DNA of 64,000 nucleotides. Source: Azospirillum sp. B510. GTDB lineage: Bacteria; Pseudomonadota; Alphaproteobacteria; Azospirillales; Azospirillaceae. A program made the position numbers and the translations under genes. This document shows positions 10,801-17,280 of the stretch, one piece after another. The notes beneath the pieces are model-generated. The model worked only from the letters and a program-made list of their open reading frames with translations. It was not told the DNA's origin and searched no databases. The stretch covers positions 753,501-817,500 of the forward strand of contig NC_013855.1 of assembly GCF_000010725.1 (NCBI RefSeq). Reading direction: 5' to 3'. Position 1 is the first letter of the stretch, and each line of letters starts with the position of its first letter.

Positions 10801-11044
10801 ACTCGGCGCCACCCAGGCGCCCGGGGCGCCGCGGCGCTATCTCATCGACATCGCCGCACAGGCAATCAGAGCGGAACTGGAGCTTTCCGTCAAATTCACG
10901 CCGGAGGTCCATTCCGAGGAGGAGATCGCCGACTGGCTCGAATCCTGCCGCGACGTGCTGCGCGGCCTTCTGCGGGGCGGTGCCCGCCTCGGACTTGCCG
11001 AAGAGGACTTCCTTGCCGCTCTCGATGAGGTAACCTTTGATTGA
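4814..11044 (+). CDS. Hybrid synthetase: degenerate A, acyl-AMP ligase, KR, carrier, epimerase
   Basis: About 2,076 residues starting at the ATG overlapping the previous stop. Residues ~1-415 look like a decayed adenylation domain: LAGMLAVWSCG resembles the A2 core and a PRLADGTVD tail the A10 region, but no TSGSTG loop is visible. Residues ~440-1020 form an intact adenylate-forming ligase of the acyl-AMP/acyl-CoA ligase type (LLTSGSTGKPKGV, GMTETSS, IGKIRRN). Residues ~1030-1510 are a ketoreductase: YVPEW linker, IGGLGGSG nucleotide loop, FGSVNG and a DYSAAC catalytic Tyr where the usual Asn is Cys. A carrier follows (GNGGDSIRA, Ser ~1586), then an epimerization domain (~1640-2076) with HHGCVDGVSWR and NYLGSFD. 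It probably loads and reduces a starter unit and sets D stereochemistry before passing it to the C-A-T-TE protein. Substrate unknown. Confidence 0.88.
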   Translation: MTIAPTFAAADGPVETAKALLSRLKVSESRVNGIAAAELAARVAERARALAARGPEPFELVGLDADPLEALAGMLAVWSCGATPAAGCTATGIPLRIEAGLVVVEELVGAVAHPLETLGRLPLPEGRPGELAILCDHRADVWLPLALGAAAAGVARITLVREGERPAVSGPVAGGGSGALLAAPDAVLAGLDITGFGSVLTWGGGPGGSDATLSVPHAHAFGDHYVLAHATDGSPRLRVLDRHRILGASGQPLPENAWGTLALSGRLPVVVDTLDALVTPEDRKTGTGLRARRRPGGLVEVDHAARRPFLHRGRLLAPRLVAAALAEAGGAGCIALCRDGGTARERLVLYGPAGALDRALDRALPAIRLPAWAGPLAGAPMPALPRLADGTVDIATLSADAPPDDWLLARAAAELGGEEQVRLSVGFEADMPADLPLPATFSAPGPTYPGDRLAQIEGPPLDPSSDTLIDRLIAAGDTDRGLILVDRTGAETRLSYRALLDHAARVAASLTAFGLRPGDELVVHCEQPADLFTGVWAAILAGVLPLPLTPPASYEAPSNPLWHLMGEETMLARRTVLAGGAEIGRVREALRARGLSAELLSIDDAQEHAPLTPDRFRPMPEALMLLTSGSTGKPKGVVLTHANLVSLSRAVGDAFGFGPVETSLNWLAIDHIGGLVQHHMRDLCRANTQIHVATDLILAEPLRMLDLIDRHRVSLLWMANFGFNMLVERAAEIAAGAWDLSCVKLWENGGEAVGFEGNQRFLALLMPHGLPGDVIKPVFGMTETSSACIGAHDLVAGRTTGVHWLGDTALDQPVRRGLPGESSSFVEVGVPFGGMRCRVVDAEGRICREGVIGRIEVSGPQVMAGYRRNPRANEEAFTDDGWLRMGDCGFVVDGRLVVTGREKEIVIINGMNHASRALEATIEAIPGIRRGACAAIGVRQTEAAGDDLVVFYALDDAAGANLDAVSPDAIAAALVAEHGLPPAVCVRLDPADFPRTAIGKIRRNILAERFLAGDHAERITLRNARLIGERQHVPSWTYVPEWVPAPLPRLPGTVGGGGEGGGILWLDAPRDAVQGLRAWSGGAFGGFDPSGTASYDPADPEDIARVVAAAARYGRLERVICGRFAGTPADTAADAALATLAEARSRWKAICRAAEALEPAPVVLFATSGAFCADGSETRIGQAVLTGLSATLGQEHPRLRVSLVDGATTLAAALAVEDGETIRVAYREGVRLVPRLRPVETAAIPEQPSPLLRKGGRYLVIGGLGGSGAHLCRHLLTAFSANVLTVGRSEINHAGGRAQAFAHLRAHAESTGGRIAYARADATDPAALARVVSTAETADGAFDAVFDLAGEGSVSERLSGTDISGTGISGTDGTDLAFARATARIRVLHAIRTACPSRPVIVFGSVNGFFGGAGFADYSAACSYQAAFAASAAARGDGPAVCVDWSMWKATGMAADASADLRALARRRGFDTLAPRQALGSLHVALAEAAPHLLVGLYAGGTMVMPHLPPRRIRTRIEATGTTDAAAVARAVGVPEDAVRCRSRGAAAEAHVPPEQADALLAIFRDVLVRPELGADDNFFGNGGDSIRAIQVVARAAAIGISFKPLDLFEHKTVRTLLSHLARDRRLARPAGQEAAYKGGPVPLPPIFAWWLAGTRSASDRNHFGMSMRFALQDGVDADTARRALLALIDRHDALRLRLAYVDGGWRLAPTDRPETSLAFAMAPAGEDVGETERRLHGLLDIGNGPVIAACLHATRPQTELVLVVHHGCVDGVSWRVIEEELTALMTPDAAPAPVAGAGYMEWAAQLARHAADADGSALAQAWADRIGGPAGRLPGPVDPRDLPDAGTCIRSMRVSVGSPLGDASLHEVLLTAVAWSLGAWMGDKRIVLDAEGHGRLDGTVSADVSRTVGWFTSITPMRLDFDTCKSPADALRVTRSALEAARGRDLEWGFLRHLGLCPREHPLAALPEQQVSFNYLGSFDTSKTVDAVVRAVPDSLGATQAPGAPRRYLIDIAAQAIRAELELSVKFTPEVHSEEEIADWLESCRDVLRGLLRGGARLGLAEEDFLAALDEVTFD

Positions 11045-11045
11045 A

Positions 11046-11067
11046 GTCTGCCCCCCCCCGGTCAGAC
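11046..11067 (+). repeat. C9 homopolymer inside a short hairpin
   Basis: Nine consecutive C bases (11051-11059) lie in the loop of a 5-bp stem, GTCTG/CAGAC, in the 108-bp gap between the large synthetase and pheS. Such a tract can slip in replication. Here it would change spacer length rather than a reading frame. Confidence 0.5.
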
Positions 11068-11152
11068 GGACCGAACAACAGGTTGAACAAAAGGCTCAAC
11101 AAGAAGGACCGGGTCCATGCCGATGGTGGAACGACCGGACGGGAGATGTGTC

Positions 11153-12187
11153 ATGAGCACGAATACGGAGCTGCTGCAAAACCAGCTCGCCGCGGAACTG
11201 AGCGAAGCGCGGGAGCCGAAGGACATCGAAGCCCTGCGCGTCAAGTATCTCGGCCGGCAGGGCCTGATCGCGGGCGAGGTTCGCGGAACCGACTTCTCGA
11301 CCCTGAGCGAGGAGGAGAAGCGGGAGGCCGGCCGCCGGGTCAGCAGCCTCAAGGCCTTTGCCGAAGCGGCGATCGGCGAAGCTCGTGCCAAGACGGAGGA
11401 GCGCGCCGCACGGGCGCGCCGGCGGGGACTGGTCGACCTGACCCTGCCCGGCACGGGTGCGCGGGCCGGCAGCCTGCACCCCGTCACCCAGACGCAGATG
11501 TTCCTTGAGGACGTGTTCCAGAGCATGGGCTTCCGCGTCGAGACCGGTTTCGAGGTCGAGGACGAATTCTACAATTTCGACGCCCTCAACATCCCCGGCG
11601 ACCATCCGGCGCGCGACATGCACGACACCTTCTGGCTGGAGGACGGGCGGCTCCTGCGCACCCACACCTCGGCGACGCAGGTTCGCGCCATGCGCATGTA
11701 CGGTGCGCCGCTGCGCGCGGTCTTCCCCGGCCGCTGCTTCCGCAACGAGGCGACGGACACCTCCCACGAGACCACCTTCCATCAGTTCGAAGGCCTCATG
11801 ATCGACGAGGACGTGACGGTCGCCACCGTCCTTGCGGTGATGGAAGCGCTTCTCCGGCAGGTCTTCGGCCGGGAGGTGAGCGTGCGCCTGCGGCCCGGCT
11901 ACTTCCCCTTCGTCGAACCGGGCTTCGAACTCGACCTGCGATGCCTGATCTGCGGCGGCAACGGGTGCCGGGTCTGCAAGCAGACGGGCTGGGTGGAGCT
12001 GATGCCCTGCGGAATGGTCCATCCGAACGTGTTGCGCGCCGGCGGGATCGACCAGGACCGCTATCGCGGCTTCGCCTTCGGGCTTGGCCTGACGCGGCTG
12101 ACGATGATGAACTTTTCGATTCCCGACATCCGGCTCCTTGGCTCGGGGGACCTGCGTCTTCTCGATCAATTCCCCGCCGTTCTGTAA
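11153..12187 (+). CDS. pheS: Phenylalanyl-tRNA synthetase alpha subunit, cluster-associated copy
   Basis: 344 residues, the full length of bacterial PheS. An N-terminal coiled-coil region (~1-90) precedes the class II catalytic core: RTHTSATQVRAM, the FRNEATDTSHETTFHQ motif 2, YFPFVEPG lining the Phe pocket, CGMVHPNVL, and motif 3 FAFGLGLTRLTMM. Between pocket and motif 3 it carries four cysteines, CLICGGNGCRVC. From memory this insert is typical of Bacillus-type PheS and not of the usual alphaproteobacterial enzyme. Val after FPF matches my memory of Thermus PheS. The start is the ATG preceded by GGGAG at 7 bases; an upstream in-frame ATG at 11117 has no comparable site. It sits between a synthetase gene and pheT rather than in a ribosomal-protein operon, so it is probably a second copy. 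Confidence 0.93.
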   Translation: MSTNTELLQNQLAAELSEAREPKDIEALRVKYLGRQGLIAGEVRGTDFSTLSEEEKREAGRRVSSLKAFAEAAIGEARAKTEERAARARRRGLVDLTLPGTGARAGSLHPVTQTQMFLEDVFQSMGFRVETGFEVEDEFYNFDALNIPGDHPARDMHDTFWLEDGRLLRTHTSATQVRAMRMYGAPLRAVFPGRCFRNEATDTSHETTFHQFEGLMIDEDVTVATVLAVMEALLRQVFGREVSVRLRPGYFPFVEPGFELDLRCLICGGNGCRVCKQTGWVELMPCGMVHPNVLRAGGIDQDRYRGFAFGLGLTRLTMMNFSIPDIRLLGSGDLRLLDQFPAVL

Positions 12188-12217
12188 CCGACCCGCCGCT
12201 GCCGTAAAGGGAAGAAC

Positions 12218-14572
12218 ATGCTCATCTCCTTGAATTGGCTGGGAGATCACGTCGATCTCACCGGCCTCGCCCCCGAAGGGATCGCCGAGCGCCTCACCGT
12301 CAGCTGCGCCGAGGTCGAGGGACTGACCGAGGTGAAGATCGCCTCGGATTTCGCCGTGGTCGCCCGCATCCTCGCCGCCAGGCCGATCGACGGCGGGCTC
12401 GAACTCGAACTCAACGCCGGTGGCGGGCAGCGCGTGACCCTGCGCCATGCCGCGGCACCCGGCTTGGCCGAAGGGCGCCATGTGGCCTATGGACCGCCGG
12501 GTTTCCCCTGGCCGAATGGCGGCGAATGCAGGGAAGGCGGCCTCGTGTCGATGGCGGCGCTCGGTCTCGGCGAAGACGTCGGGCCGATCCTCTGTCCCGC
12601 GGACGCGTCGCCGGGCACCCCGCTCTCGCGCTTCATTCCGACCGGCGACACGCTGATCGAGATCGACAACAAAAGCGCGACCCACAGGCCGGATCTCTGG
12701 GGCGTCTACGGCTTCGCGCGTGAACTTGCCGCCATCCTGCGGCGTCCGCTCACCCCGCTCGACACGGCCGACCTGCCGCGGTTCGGCGATTTGCCCGATC
12801 TGCCCGTCGCCAACGAAGCCGCCGGCGATTGCGAGGTGCTGACCGGCTTCGCAGTGGACGTCGCGGACCTGCCGGTGACGCCGCTGCCGGTCCAGGCGCG
12901 CCTCGCGCTCATGGGCATCCGGTCCGCCGGTATCCTCGTCGACGCCACCAACTATGTCATGCTGGAGACCGGCCAGCCCACCCATGCCTACGACCGCGAC
13001 GTGGTGAGCGGACTTGCCGTGCGCATGGCCGGCAAAGCCCGCGATTTCGTCACGCTGGACGGACGCGGGCGGCGGCTGGAGCCGGAGGATCTCGTGGTCT
13101 TCGCCGGCGACACGCCGGTCGGCCTTGCCGGCATCATGGGCGGCGCGCGGAGCGCCGTCGGCGACGGTTCGACGAGGATTCTGATCGAAGCCGCGCAGTT
13201 CCGCGCCGCACGGGTGCGCCGCACCGCCGGCCGGCTGGGCCTGCGCACGGAAGCGAGCCAGCGCTTCGAAAAGAGCCTGGCCCCGGGAATGGCGAGCCTC
13301 GCGCAGGCGCGCATCTTCCGGCTGCTCGAAGCCTGGGGTGCCGCCCCGGCGGCCCGCAGCCGGCTTTGCGTGCAGGGCGACGCCGGGCTGACCCCGCGCC
13401 GGATCACGATGCGGACCGACGAGATCAGCCGCAACGCCGGCACCGCGATCCCCGACGCCGAGATCGACCGCATCCTGGGCGCGCTGGGCTTCGGGATCGA
13501 GCGCGGCGACGGACAGCTGGCCGTCACCGTGCCGCCGCACCGCAGCCGACAGGACATCGGGCTGCCGATAGACATCGTCGAGGAAGTGCTGCGCATCTTT
13601 GGATATGCCAATATCGCCCCGCGGCTGCCGACGGCGCGGATCGCGCCGGTCGATCCGAACGCCGGGCAGATGCGGCAGCGCAAAATCCGGCGGCTGCTCT
13701 CCACCGGCCACGGCTTCGCCGAGGTGCAGACCTACCTGTGGACCGACGACACCTGGCTGCGCGAGATCGGCTACGAGCCCGAAGGCGCGCTGCGCCTGCG
13801 CAATCCGGTGGCCCCCGACAAGGGGCGGTTGCGCACGACGCTCGTGCCGAATCTCCTCGATGTCGCACGGAGCAATGCCGGCCATCGGACCGACTGCGCG
13901 ATCTACGAGATCGGCCGCGTGGTGCTGCCCAGCACGACCCCCCATCGCGAAGTCGACCGGCTCTGCGGCGTCAGCCTGCGGGCCGGGCGCGACGACACGC
14001 TCGAAAGCCATTACCGCGAAATCAAGGGCATCCTGGAGAAGATCGTCGCCGCCACCGGACGCGGACGGCTGCGAACGCTGCCGATCGAACCGCCCGACGC
14101 GACCCTGCCCTGGCAGGTGCCCGACCTGACGGCGACGCTTGCCGACGATACAGGCCCGATCGGCACGATCGGGGTCCTGTACGGCCCGATCCGCGACAAG
14201 GTGGCGACCGGGCGGCAGGTGGTCTGGTTCGAGGTCGACCTGGAACGGCTGACCCAGCCCGGCTATCCGGCCGCCGCGTTCAGACCCTTTTCGGAATATC
14301 CAGGCTCCACGCAGGATTTCTCGGTCCTCTGGAATCCGGAGCGGGGGTTTGCCGCGCTTGAAACGGTTCTCGAAGGCTTCACCCATCGCCTGGTGCGCAA
14401 ACGCGAATTCCTCATGACCTATCGCAGCAAGGATTTGGGGCCGGACGGGCAAAGCTACACCTTCCGCTATTTCCTCGCCGACCGCGAAAGAACGCTGGAT
14501 GGGGAGGATTTGGAGCAGTTCCGCCATGCTATGCTGGGGTATCTCGCAACCCACGGCATCACGCTGCGATGA
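12218..14572 (+). CDS. pheT: Phenylalanyl-tRNA synthetase beta subunit, cluster-associated copy
   Basis: 784 residues, close to the usual ~795. Visible parts: N-terminal LISLNWLGDHVDL, a weakly conserved tRNA-binding (EMAP-like) segment ~40-150, the B3/B4 editing region ~210-380 (ILVDATNYVMLETGQPTHAYD), a B5 helical domain ~400-475, the catalytic-like core, and a C-terminal ferredoxin-like anticodon domain from ~690 (FSEYPGSTQDFSV). AAGGGAAG precedes the ATG at a good distance, and the gene follows pheS by 30 bp. With PheS it should form the (alpha-beta)2 enzyme charging tRNA-Phe. The EMAP-like segment is the most divergent part. In this setting the likely role is resistance to the cluster product, or supply of Phe-tRNA; both are inferences. 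Confidence 0.93.
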   Translation: MLISLNWLGDHVDLTGLAPEGIAERLTVSCAEVEGLTEVKIASDFAVVARILAARPIDGGLELELNAGGGQRVTLRHAAAPGLAEGRHVAYGPPGFPWPNGGECREGGLVSMAALGLGEDVGPILCPADASPGTPLSRFIPTGDTLIEIDNKSATHRPDLWGVYGFARELAAILRRPLTPLDTADLPRFGDLPDLPVANEAAGDCEVLTGFAVDVADLPVTPLPVQARLALMGIRSAGILVDATNYVMLETGQPTHAYDRDVVSGLAVRMAGKARDFVTLDGRGRRLEPEDLVVFAGDTPVGLAGIMGGARSAVGDGSTRILIEAAQFRAARVRRTAGRLGLRTEASQRFEKSLAPGMASLAQARIFRLLEAWGAAPAARSRLCVQGDAGLTPRRITMRTDEISRNAGTAIPDAEIDRILGALGFGIERGDGQLAVTVPPHRSRQDIGLPIDIVEEVLRIFGYANIAPRLPTARIAPVDPNAGQMRQRKIRRLLSTGHGFAEVQTYLWTDDTWLREIGYEPEGALRLRNPVAPDKGRLRTTLVPNLLDVARSNAGHRTDCAIYEIGRVVLPSTTPHREVDRLCGVSLRAGRDDTLESHYREIKGILEKIVAATGRGRLRTLPIEPPDATLPWQVPDLTATLADDTGPIGTIGVLYGPIRDKVATGRQVVWFEVDLERLTQPGYPAAAFRPFSEYPGSTQDFSVLWNPERGFAALETVLEGFTHRLVRKREFLMTYRSKDLGPDGQSYTFRYFLADRERTLDGEDLEQFRHAMLGYLATHGITLR

Positions 14573-14643
14573 GAAGCCGCACACCGCCCGATCCCGATAT
14601 CCCGCTTCGGACATCTTTTGCTTCGGACACTTGGAGCCCCCGA

Positions 14644-15354
14644 ATGAAAATCGTCATTGCAGGACAGAAATGGTTCGGCACGGAAGTGTTTCGCGCCCTG
14701 TCGCCGATGGTACAGGTCGTCCTCGTCAGCGCGCCGCGCGGCGACCGGCTGATGGAGGCGGCCCGGCAGGCCGGTATCGACACCATCGAGGCGGGGTCCC
14801 TGACCTCGCGCACCATGCCGGACGACGTCGACCTGATCGTCGCCGCCCATTCCCACGATTTCATCAGCGAACGGACGCGCCTGCGCGCCCGATACGGAGC
14901 GATCGGCTATCACCCGTCACTCCTGCCGGTTCACCGCGGGCGCGATGCGATCGAATGGACCATCCGGATGCGCGACCGTATCACGGGCGGCACCGTCTAT
15001 CGTCTGAACAACCGCATCGACGGTGGGCCGATCCTTGCCCAGGAGCACGTCCACGTGCAGGTCGGGGACACGGCGGCGGATCTCTGGCGCCGCGCCCTCG
15101 GCCCTTTGGGCGTGAAGCTCCTGACACAGACCGTGCAGCGCTTTCTGGAGCACGGCTACATCCACGGTGTCGAGCAGGACGAGGCGCTCGCCACCTGGGA
15201 GCCGTCGATCGGCCGCGCGCCGCTGCACCGGCCCGACCTGTTTCTGCTCGAGGATCTGCGCCAGAGCGCGGTCGGTCCCGGCAGGATCCCGGTGCGTGAC
15301 CCCCACGGGAAGATCGAAACCCGGAGCCTGTCCGGCGCGTCGGTCGGCGCCTGA
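14644..15354 (+). CDS. Formyltransferase-fold protein, methionyl-tRNA formyltransferase-like
   Basis: 236 residues with the GART/Fmt N-terminal fold: MKIVIAGQKWFG start, YHPSLLPVHRG, and TGGTVYRL followed by IDGGPIL holding the conserved Asp. The Asn that precedes the catalytic His by two residues in Fmt, PurN and ArnA is Gly here (GYHPSLLP), although I recall short Fmt-like proteins with the same sequence. The C-terminal tRNA-contacting domain of true Fmt (~310 residues) is absent, so Met-tRNA is an unlikely substrate. It may N-formylate an amine of the peptide product. I chose the ATG with GGAG 7 bases upstream; an ATG at 14569 overlapping the pheT stop would add a non-conserved Arg/Pro-rich leader. 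Confidence 0.8.
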   Translation: MKIVIAGQKWFGTEVFRALSPMVQVVLVSAPRGDRLMEAARQAGIDTIEAGSLTSRTMPDDVDLIVAAHSHDFISERTRLRARYGAIGYHPSLLPVHRGRDAIEWTIRMRDRITGGTVYRLNNRIDGGPILAQEHVHVQVGDTAADLWRRALGPLGVKLLTQTVQRFLEHGYIHGVEQDEALATWEPSIGRAPLHRPDLFLLEDLRQSAVGPGRIPVRDPHGKIETRSLSGASVGA

Positions 15355-15370
15355 CGAACGATCGGACAAG

Positions 15371-15402
15371 CGTCTCCCTCCGCCGCATGGCGGAGGGAGA
15401 CG
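15371..15402. terminator. Perfect 14-bp stem hairpin between convergent genes
   Basis: CGTCTCCCTCCGCC pairs perfectly with its complement across a GCAT loop, between the formyltransferase gene and the convergent LuxR gene. There is no U-tract, but position and stability suit a bidirectional terminator. Confidence 0.65.
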
Positions 15403-15420
15403 GCAAAGGGGCGCAGGCGG

Positions 15421-16194
15421 TCAGATCAGCCCTTCACGGACCGCCTGCGCCGCGGCCTGGACCTTGGTCGCGGCATTCATTTTCTGGCAAGCATTGCGCA
15501 GATAGAAATTCACCGTCTTCTCGCTCAGGCCGAGAACCATGCCGGTTTCCCAGCTGGTCTTGCCGCGCGATGCCCAGTCCAGAACCTCCCGCTCCCGGGG
15601 GCTGAGCTTGCAGGGAACCTCTTCCGCATCGTCGGGTTCGGAGCTGACCATCGCACTGTGCAGCGCGAGGGAGAAATGAATGAAATCGGGGATGATCCTC
15701 GGCCGGCGCACCCGCCAGACCGCGGGATCGTCATTGGATTGCAACGAGACGATGGCAAGCCGCTGATGCATGTCCCGCAAGGAAAACGTCACGCCCTGGA
15801 GGCGGATGCCATAGCAGAGCGCATCGGCTATGAAGTCCTCGACACCCGAGTCGGTTTTGGGAAGCTGATCCCAGTCCACCGGCATGGTCGCGCGCCGCGC
15901 CGCGCTGAGCACCGGGTCGATGTTTTCATAGCGACGGTCAAAATAGCGCATCCGCCATTTTTCACTGTATGTCGTCAGAAGATTCACGTGACGGTCGGGA
16001 GAAGACGTGCACTGCGTACCAAAATATGTGACATTGAACGGCCCCACACTGTCTATGATCCTGCTTAGAAAATGTGATTTGTCCTTGCTTCTCTTGAAGT
16101 CATCGAAATAATCCATGAATCGGCAATAAAGGACCGAATCCTGTCTCGGTAATCGGCCACTCCTGCTTAATATTCTGAATTTCCCCTGTCTCAT
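15421..16194 (-). CDS. LuxR-family transcriptional regulator with autoinducer-binding domain
   Basis: About 257 residues. The N-terminal two thirds match the acyl-homoserine-lactone-binding domain, with aromatic and acidic landmarks in order: EKWRMRYFDRRYENIDP and then PVDWDQL, corresponding to the Trp/Tyr/Asp/Trp ligand residues of TraR. The C-terminal ~65 residues are a LuxR helix-turn-helix (LSPREREVLDWASRGKTSWE, LSEKTVNFYLRN). The start at 16194 follows a GGGAGGG on the coding strand. An ATG at 16116 (MDYFDDF), where the conserved domain begins, is the alternative and would give 231 residues. No LuxI synthase is in view, so it is a solo here. Its convergent position beside the synthetase operon suggests density-dependent control of that cluster. 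Confidence 0.9.
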   Translation of the reverse strand: MRQGKFRILSRSGRLPRQDSVLYCRFMDYFDDFKRSKDKSHFLSRIIDSVGPFNVTYFGTQCTSSPDRHVNLLTTYSEKWRMRYFDRRYENIDPVLSAARRATMPVDWDQLPKTDSGVEDFIADALCYGIRLQGVTFSLRDMHQRLAIVSLQSNDDPAVWRVRRPRIIPDFIHFSLALHSAMVSSEPDDAEEVPCKLSPREREVLDWASRGKTSWETGMVLGLSEKTVNFYLRNACQKMNAATKVQAAAQAVREGLI

Positions 16195-16664
16195 CCCACC
16201 CTCCCAAGCTGTCGGAGGCTCTTGCCCCATGAGAGTGCAACCCGGATCGGTATGATCGGAGACAGAAACTACTGACGGAGGCATTACCTGTCAACATGGC
16301 GGAGTTTCATAGAAAGCACTACTTATCTTGGCTAGCGCGCTCCATTGGAATAAATTCATGCCTATGAATGCGGGGAACGGGAACCTTCAAAGCAAATTTT
16401 TATGTGTATTTACTCAGGATAGGCTCTTTGCGGAAGCAATGGCTGCCTTTGATAGGGGGCCGGAACCCAACTGAGCCGTTCATTATCAACCACGTGAAGT
16501 GTTGATAATGAATCGTCATTAACAATTCTGAGGGGTTCTCTGAATACTTTTGTACTACTGTAATGAGCATATGGCCGATCCGATGGACGTTGGTCCACAA
16601 AGCCCGGGCTGGTGGTCAGGAAGGCGAGCGGGTATAGAGGCGGGCCGCTGAAGTCGAGCCGCTG
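16195..16664. other. AT-rich intergenic region upstream of the LuxR gene
   Basis: I see no coding gene here. The stretch from 16320 to 16560 is clearly AT-richer than its surroundings and holds the inverted repeats listed separately. From about 16570 GC content rises and transposon remnants begin. Confidence 0.6.
16481..16521. repeat. Three-armed dyad, CATTATCAAC / GTTGATAATG / TCATTA
   Basis: CATTATCAAC (16481-16490) is the perfect complement of GTTGATAATG (16501-16510) across 10 bases. The right arm then shares TAATGA with a second dyad, TAATGA-ATCG-TCATTA (16506-16521). It could be an operator for overlapping dimers or alternative RNA hairpins. It lies about 290 bp upstream of the LuxR start. 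Confidence 0.6.
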
Positions 16665-16721
16665 ATGCCGGACAAGGCCAACGAACCCCGCCGCCACAAG
16701 ATCCCGAAGGCCCGGTACTGA
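16665..16721 (+). pseudogene. Transposase 5' remnant
   Basis: Eighteen codons beginning MPDKANEPRRHKIPKARY and then a stop. This looks like the extreme N-terminus of an IS5-type transposase (I recall starts such as RRHKIPKARYRVTNW); the rest is gone. It marks an old insertion-sequence boundary beside the resolvase gene. Confidence 0.5.
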
Positions 16722-16766
16722 TCTTGCCCCGGTTCAGTGGACAGGGGTTCACGCAGATCTTAGGAA

Positions 16767-17270
16767 CTACGCCAAATTAGGTGCGTTGTTTTGTGATCTT
16801 GAGGCGATTGTGTAGTTCCGTAGCTTGTCCTCGGTCACCACCGGCGTGCGCCCGCCCTTCCGGCCACGGGCGACGGCAGCGACCAAACCGGCACGGGTCC
16901 GTTCCCGGATGAGGTCACGCTCGAATTGGCCAAGAGCGCCGAAGATGTGGAACACCAGCCGGCCGCCGGGTGTGGTCGTGTCGATCGCTTCGGTCAGCGA
17001 CCGAAAGCCGACGCCACGGGCCTCCAGCATGTTCACGGTCTCGATCAGGTGCGGCAGCGACCGGCCGAGACGGTCCAGCTTCCAGACCACCAGACTGTCG
17101 CCGGCCCGCGCGAAGGCGATGGCCGCCGCCAGCCCAGGTCGATCAGCCTTGGCTCCGGATGCTTGATCCTGAAAGACCCGTTCGCAGTCCGCCTTGGCCA
17201 AGGCGTCGAGTTGCAGAGCCGGTTCCTGATCAGCGGTCGAGACTCTGGCATAGCCGATGTTGGCCACCAT
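16767..17270 (-). CDS. tnpR: Serine recombinase (Tn3-type resolvase), C-terminus altered
   Basis: 167 residues. The resolvase catalytic domain is complete: IGYARVSTADQ with the nucleophile serine, the Q-L-D-A-L helix, VVWKLDRLGRS, and LGQFERDLIRERTRAGL leading into the E-helix. After VVTEDKLRNYT the sequence leaves the family, and the DNA-binding helix-turn-helix (normally ~20-25 more residues) is replaced by an unrelated tail, SRSQNNAPNLA. It was probably truncated by a later insertion and may not resolve cointegrates. A res-like site lies immediately upstream, the usual tnpR-res arrangement. Confidence 0.85.
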   Translation of the reverse strand: MVANIGYARVSTADQEPALQLDALAKADCERVFQDQASGAKADRPGLAAAIAFARAGDSLVVWKLDRLGRSLPHLIETVNMLEARGVGFRSLTEAIDTTTPGGRLVFHIFGALGQFERDLIRERTRAGLVAAVARGRKGGRTPVVTEDKLRNYTIASRSQNNAPNLA

Positions 17271-17280
17271 CCGCTCCGTT

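Noticed and set aside
11096..14614. Very long antisense open frame opposite pheS-pheT, and similar ones opposite the synthetases (e.g. 5939-8734)
   Set aside because: Typical high-GC shadow frames: Arg/Gly/Pro/His-rich composition, no domain motifs, and complete known genes on the other strand.
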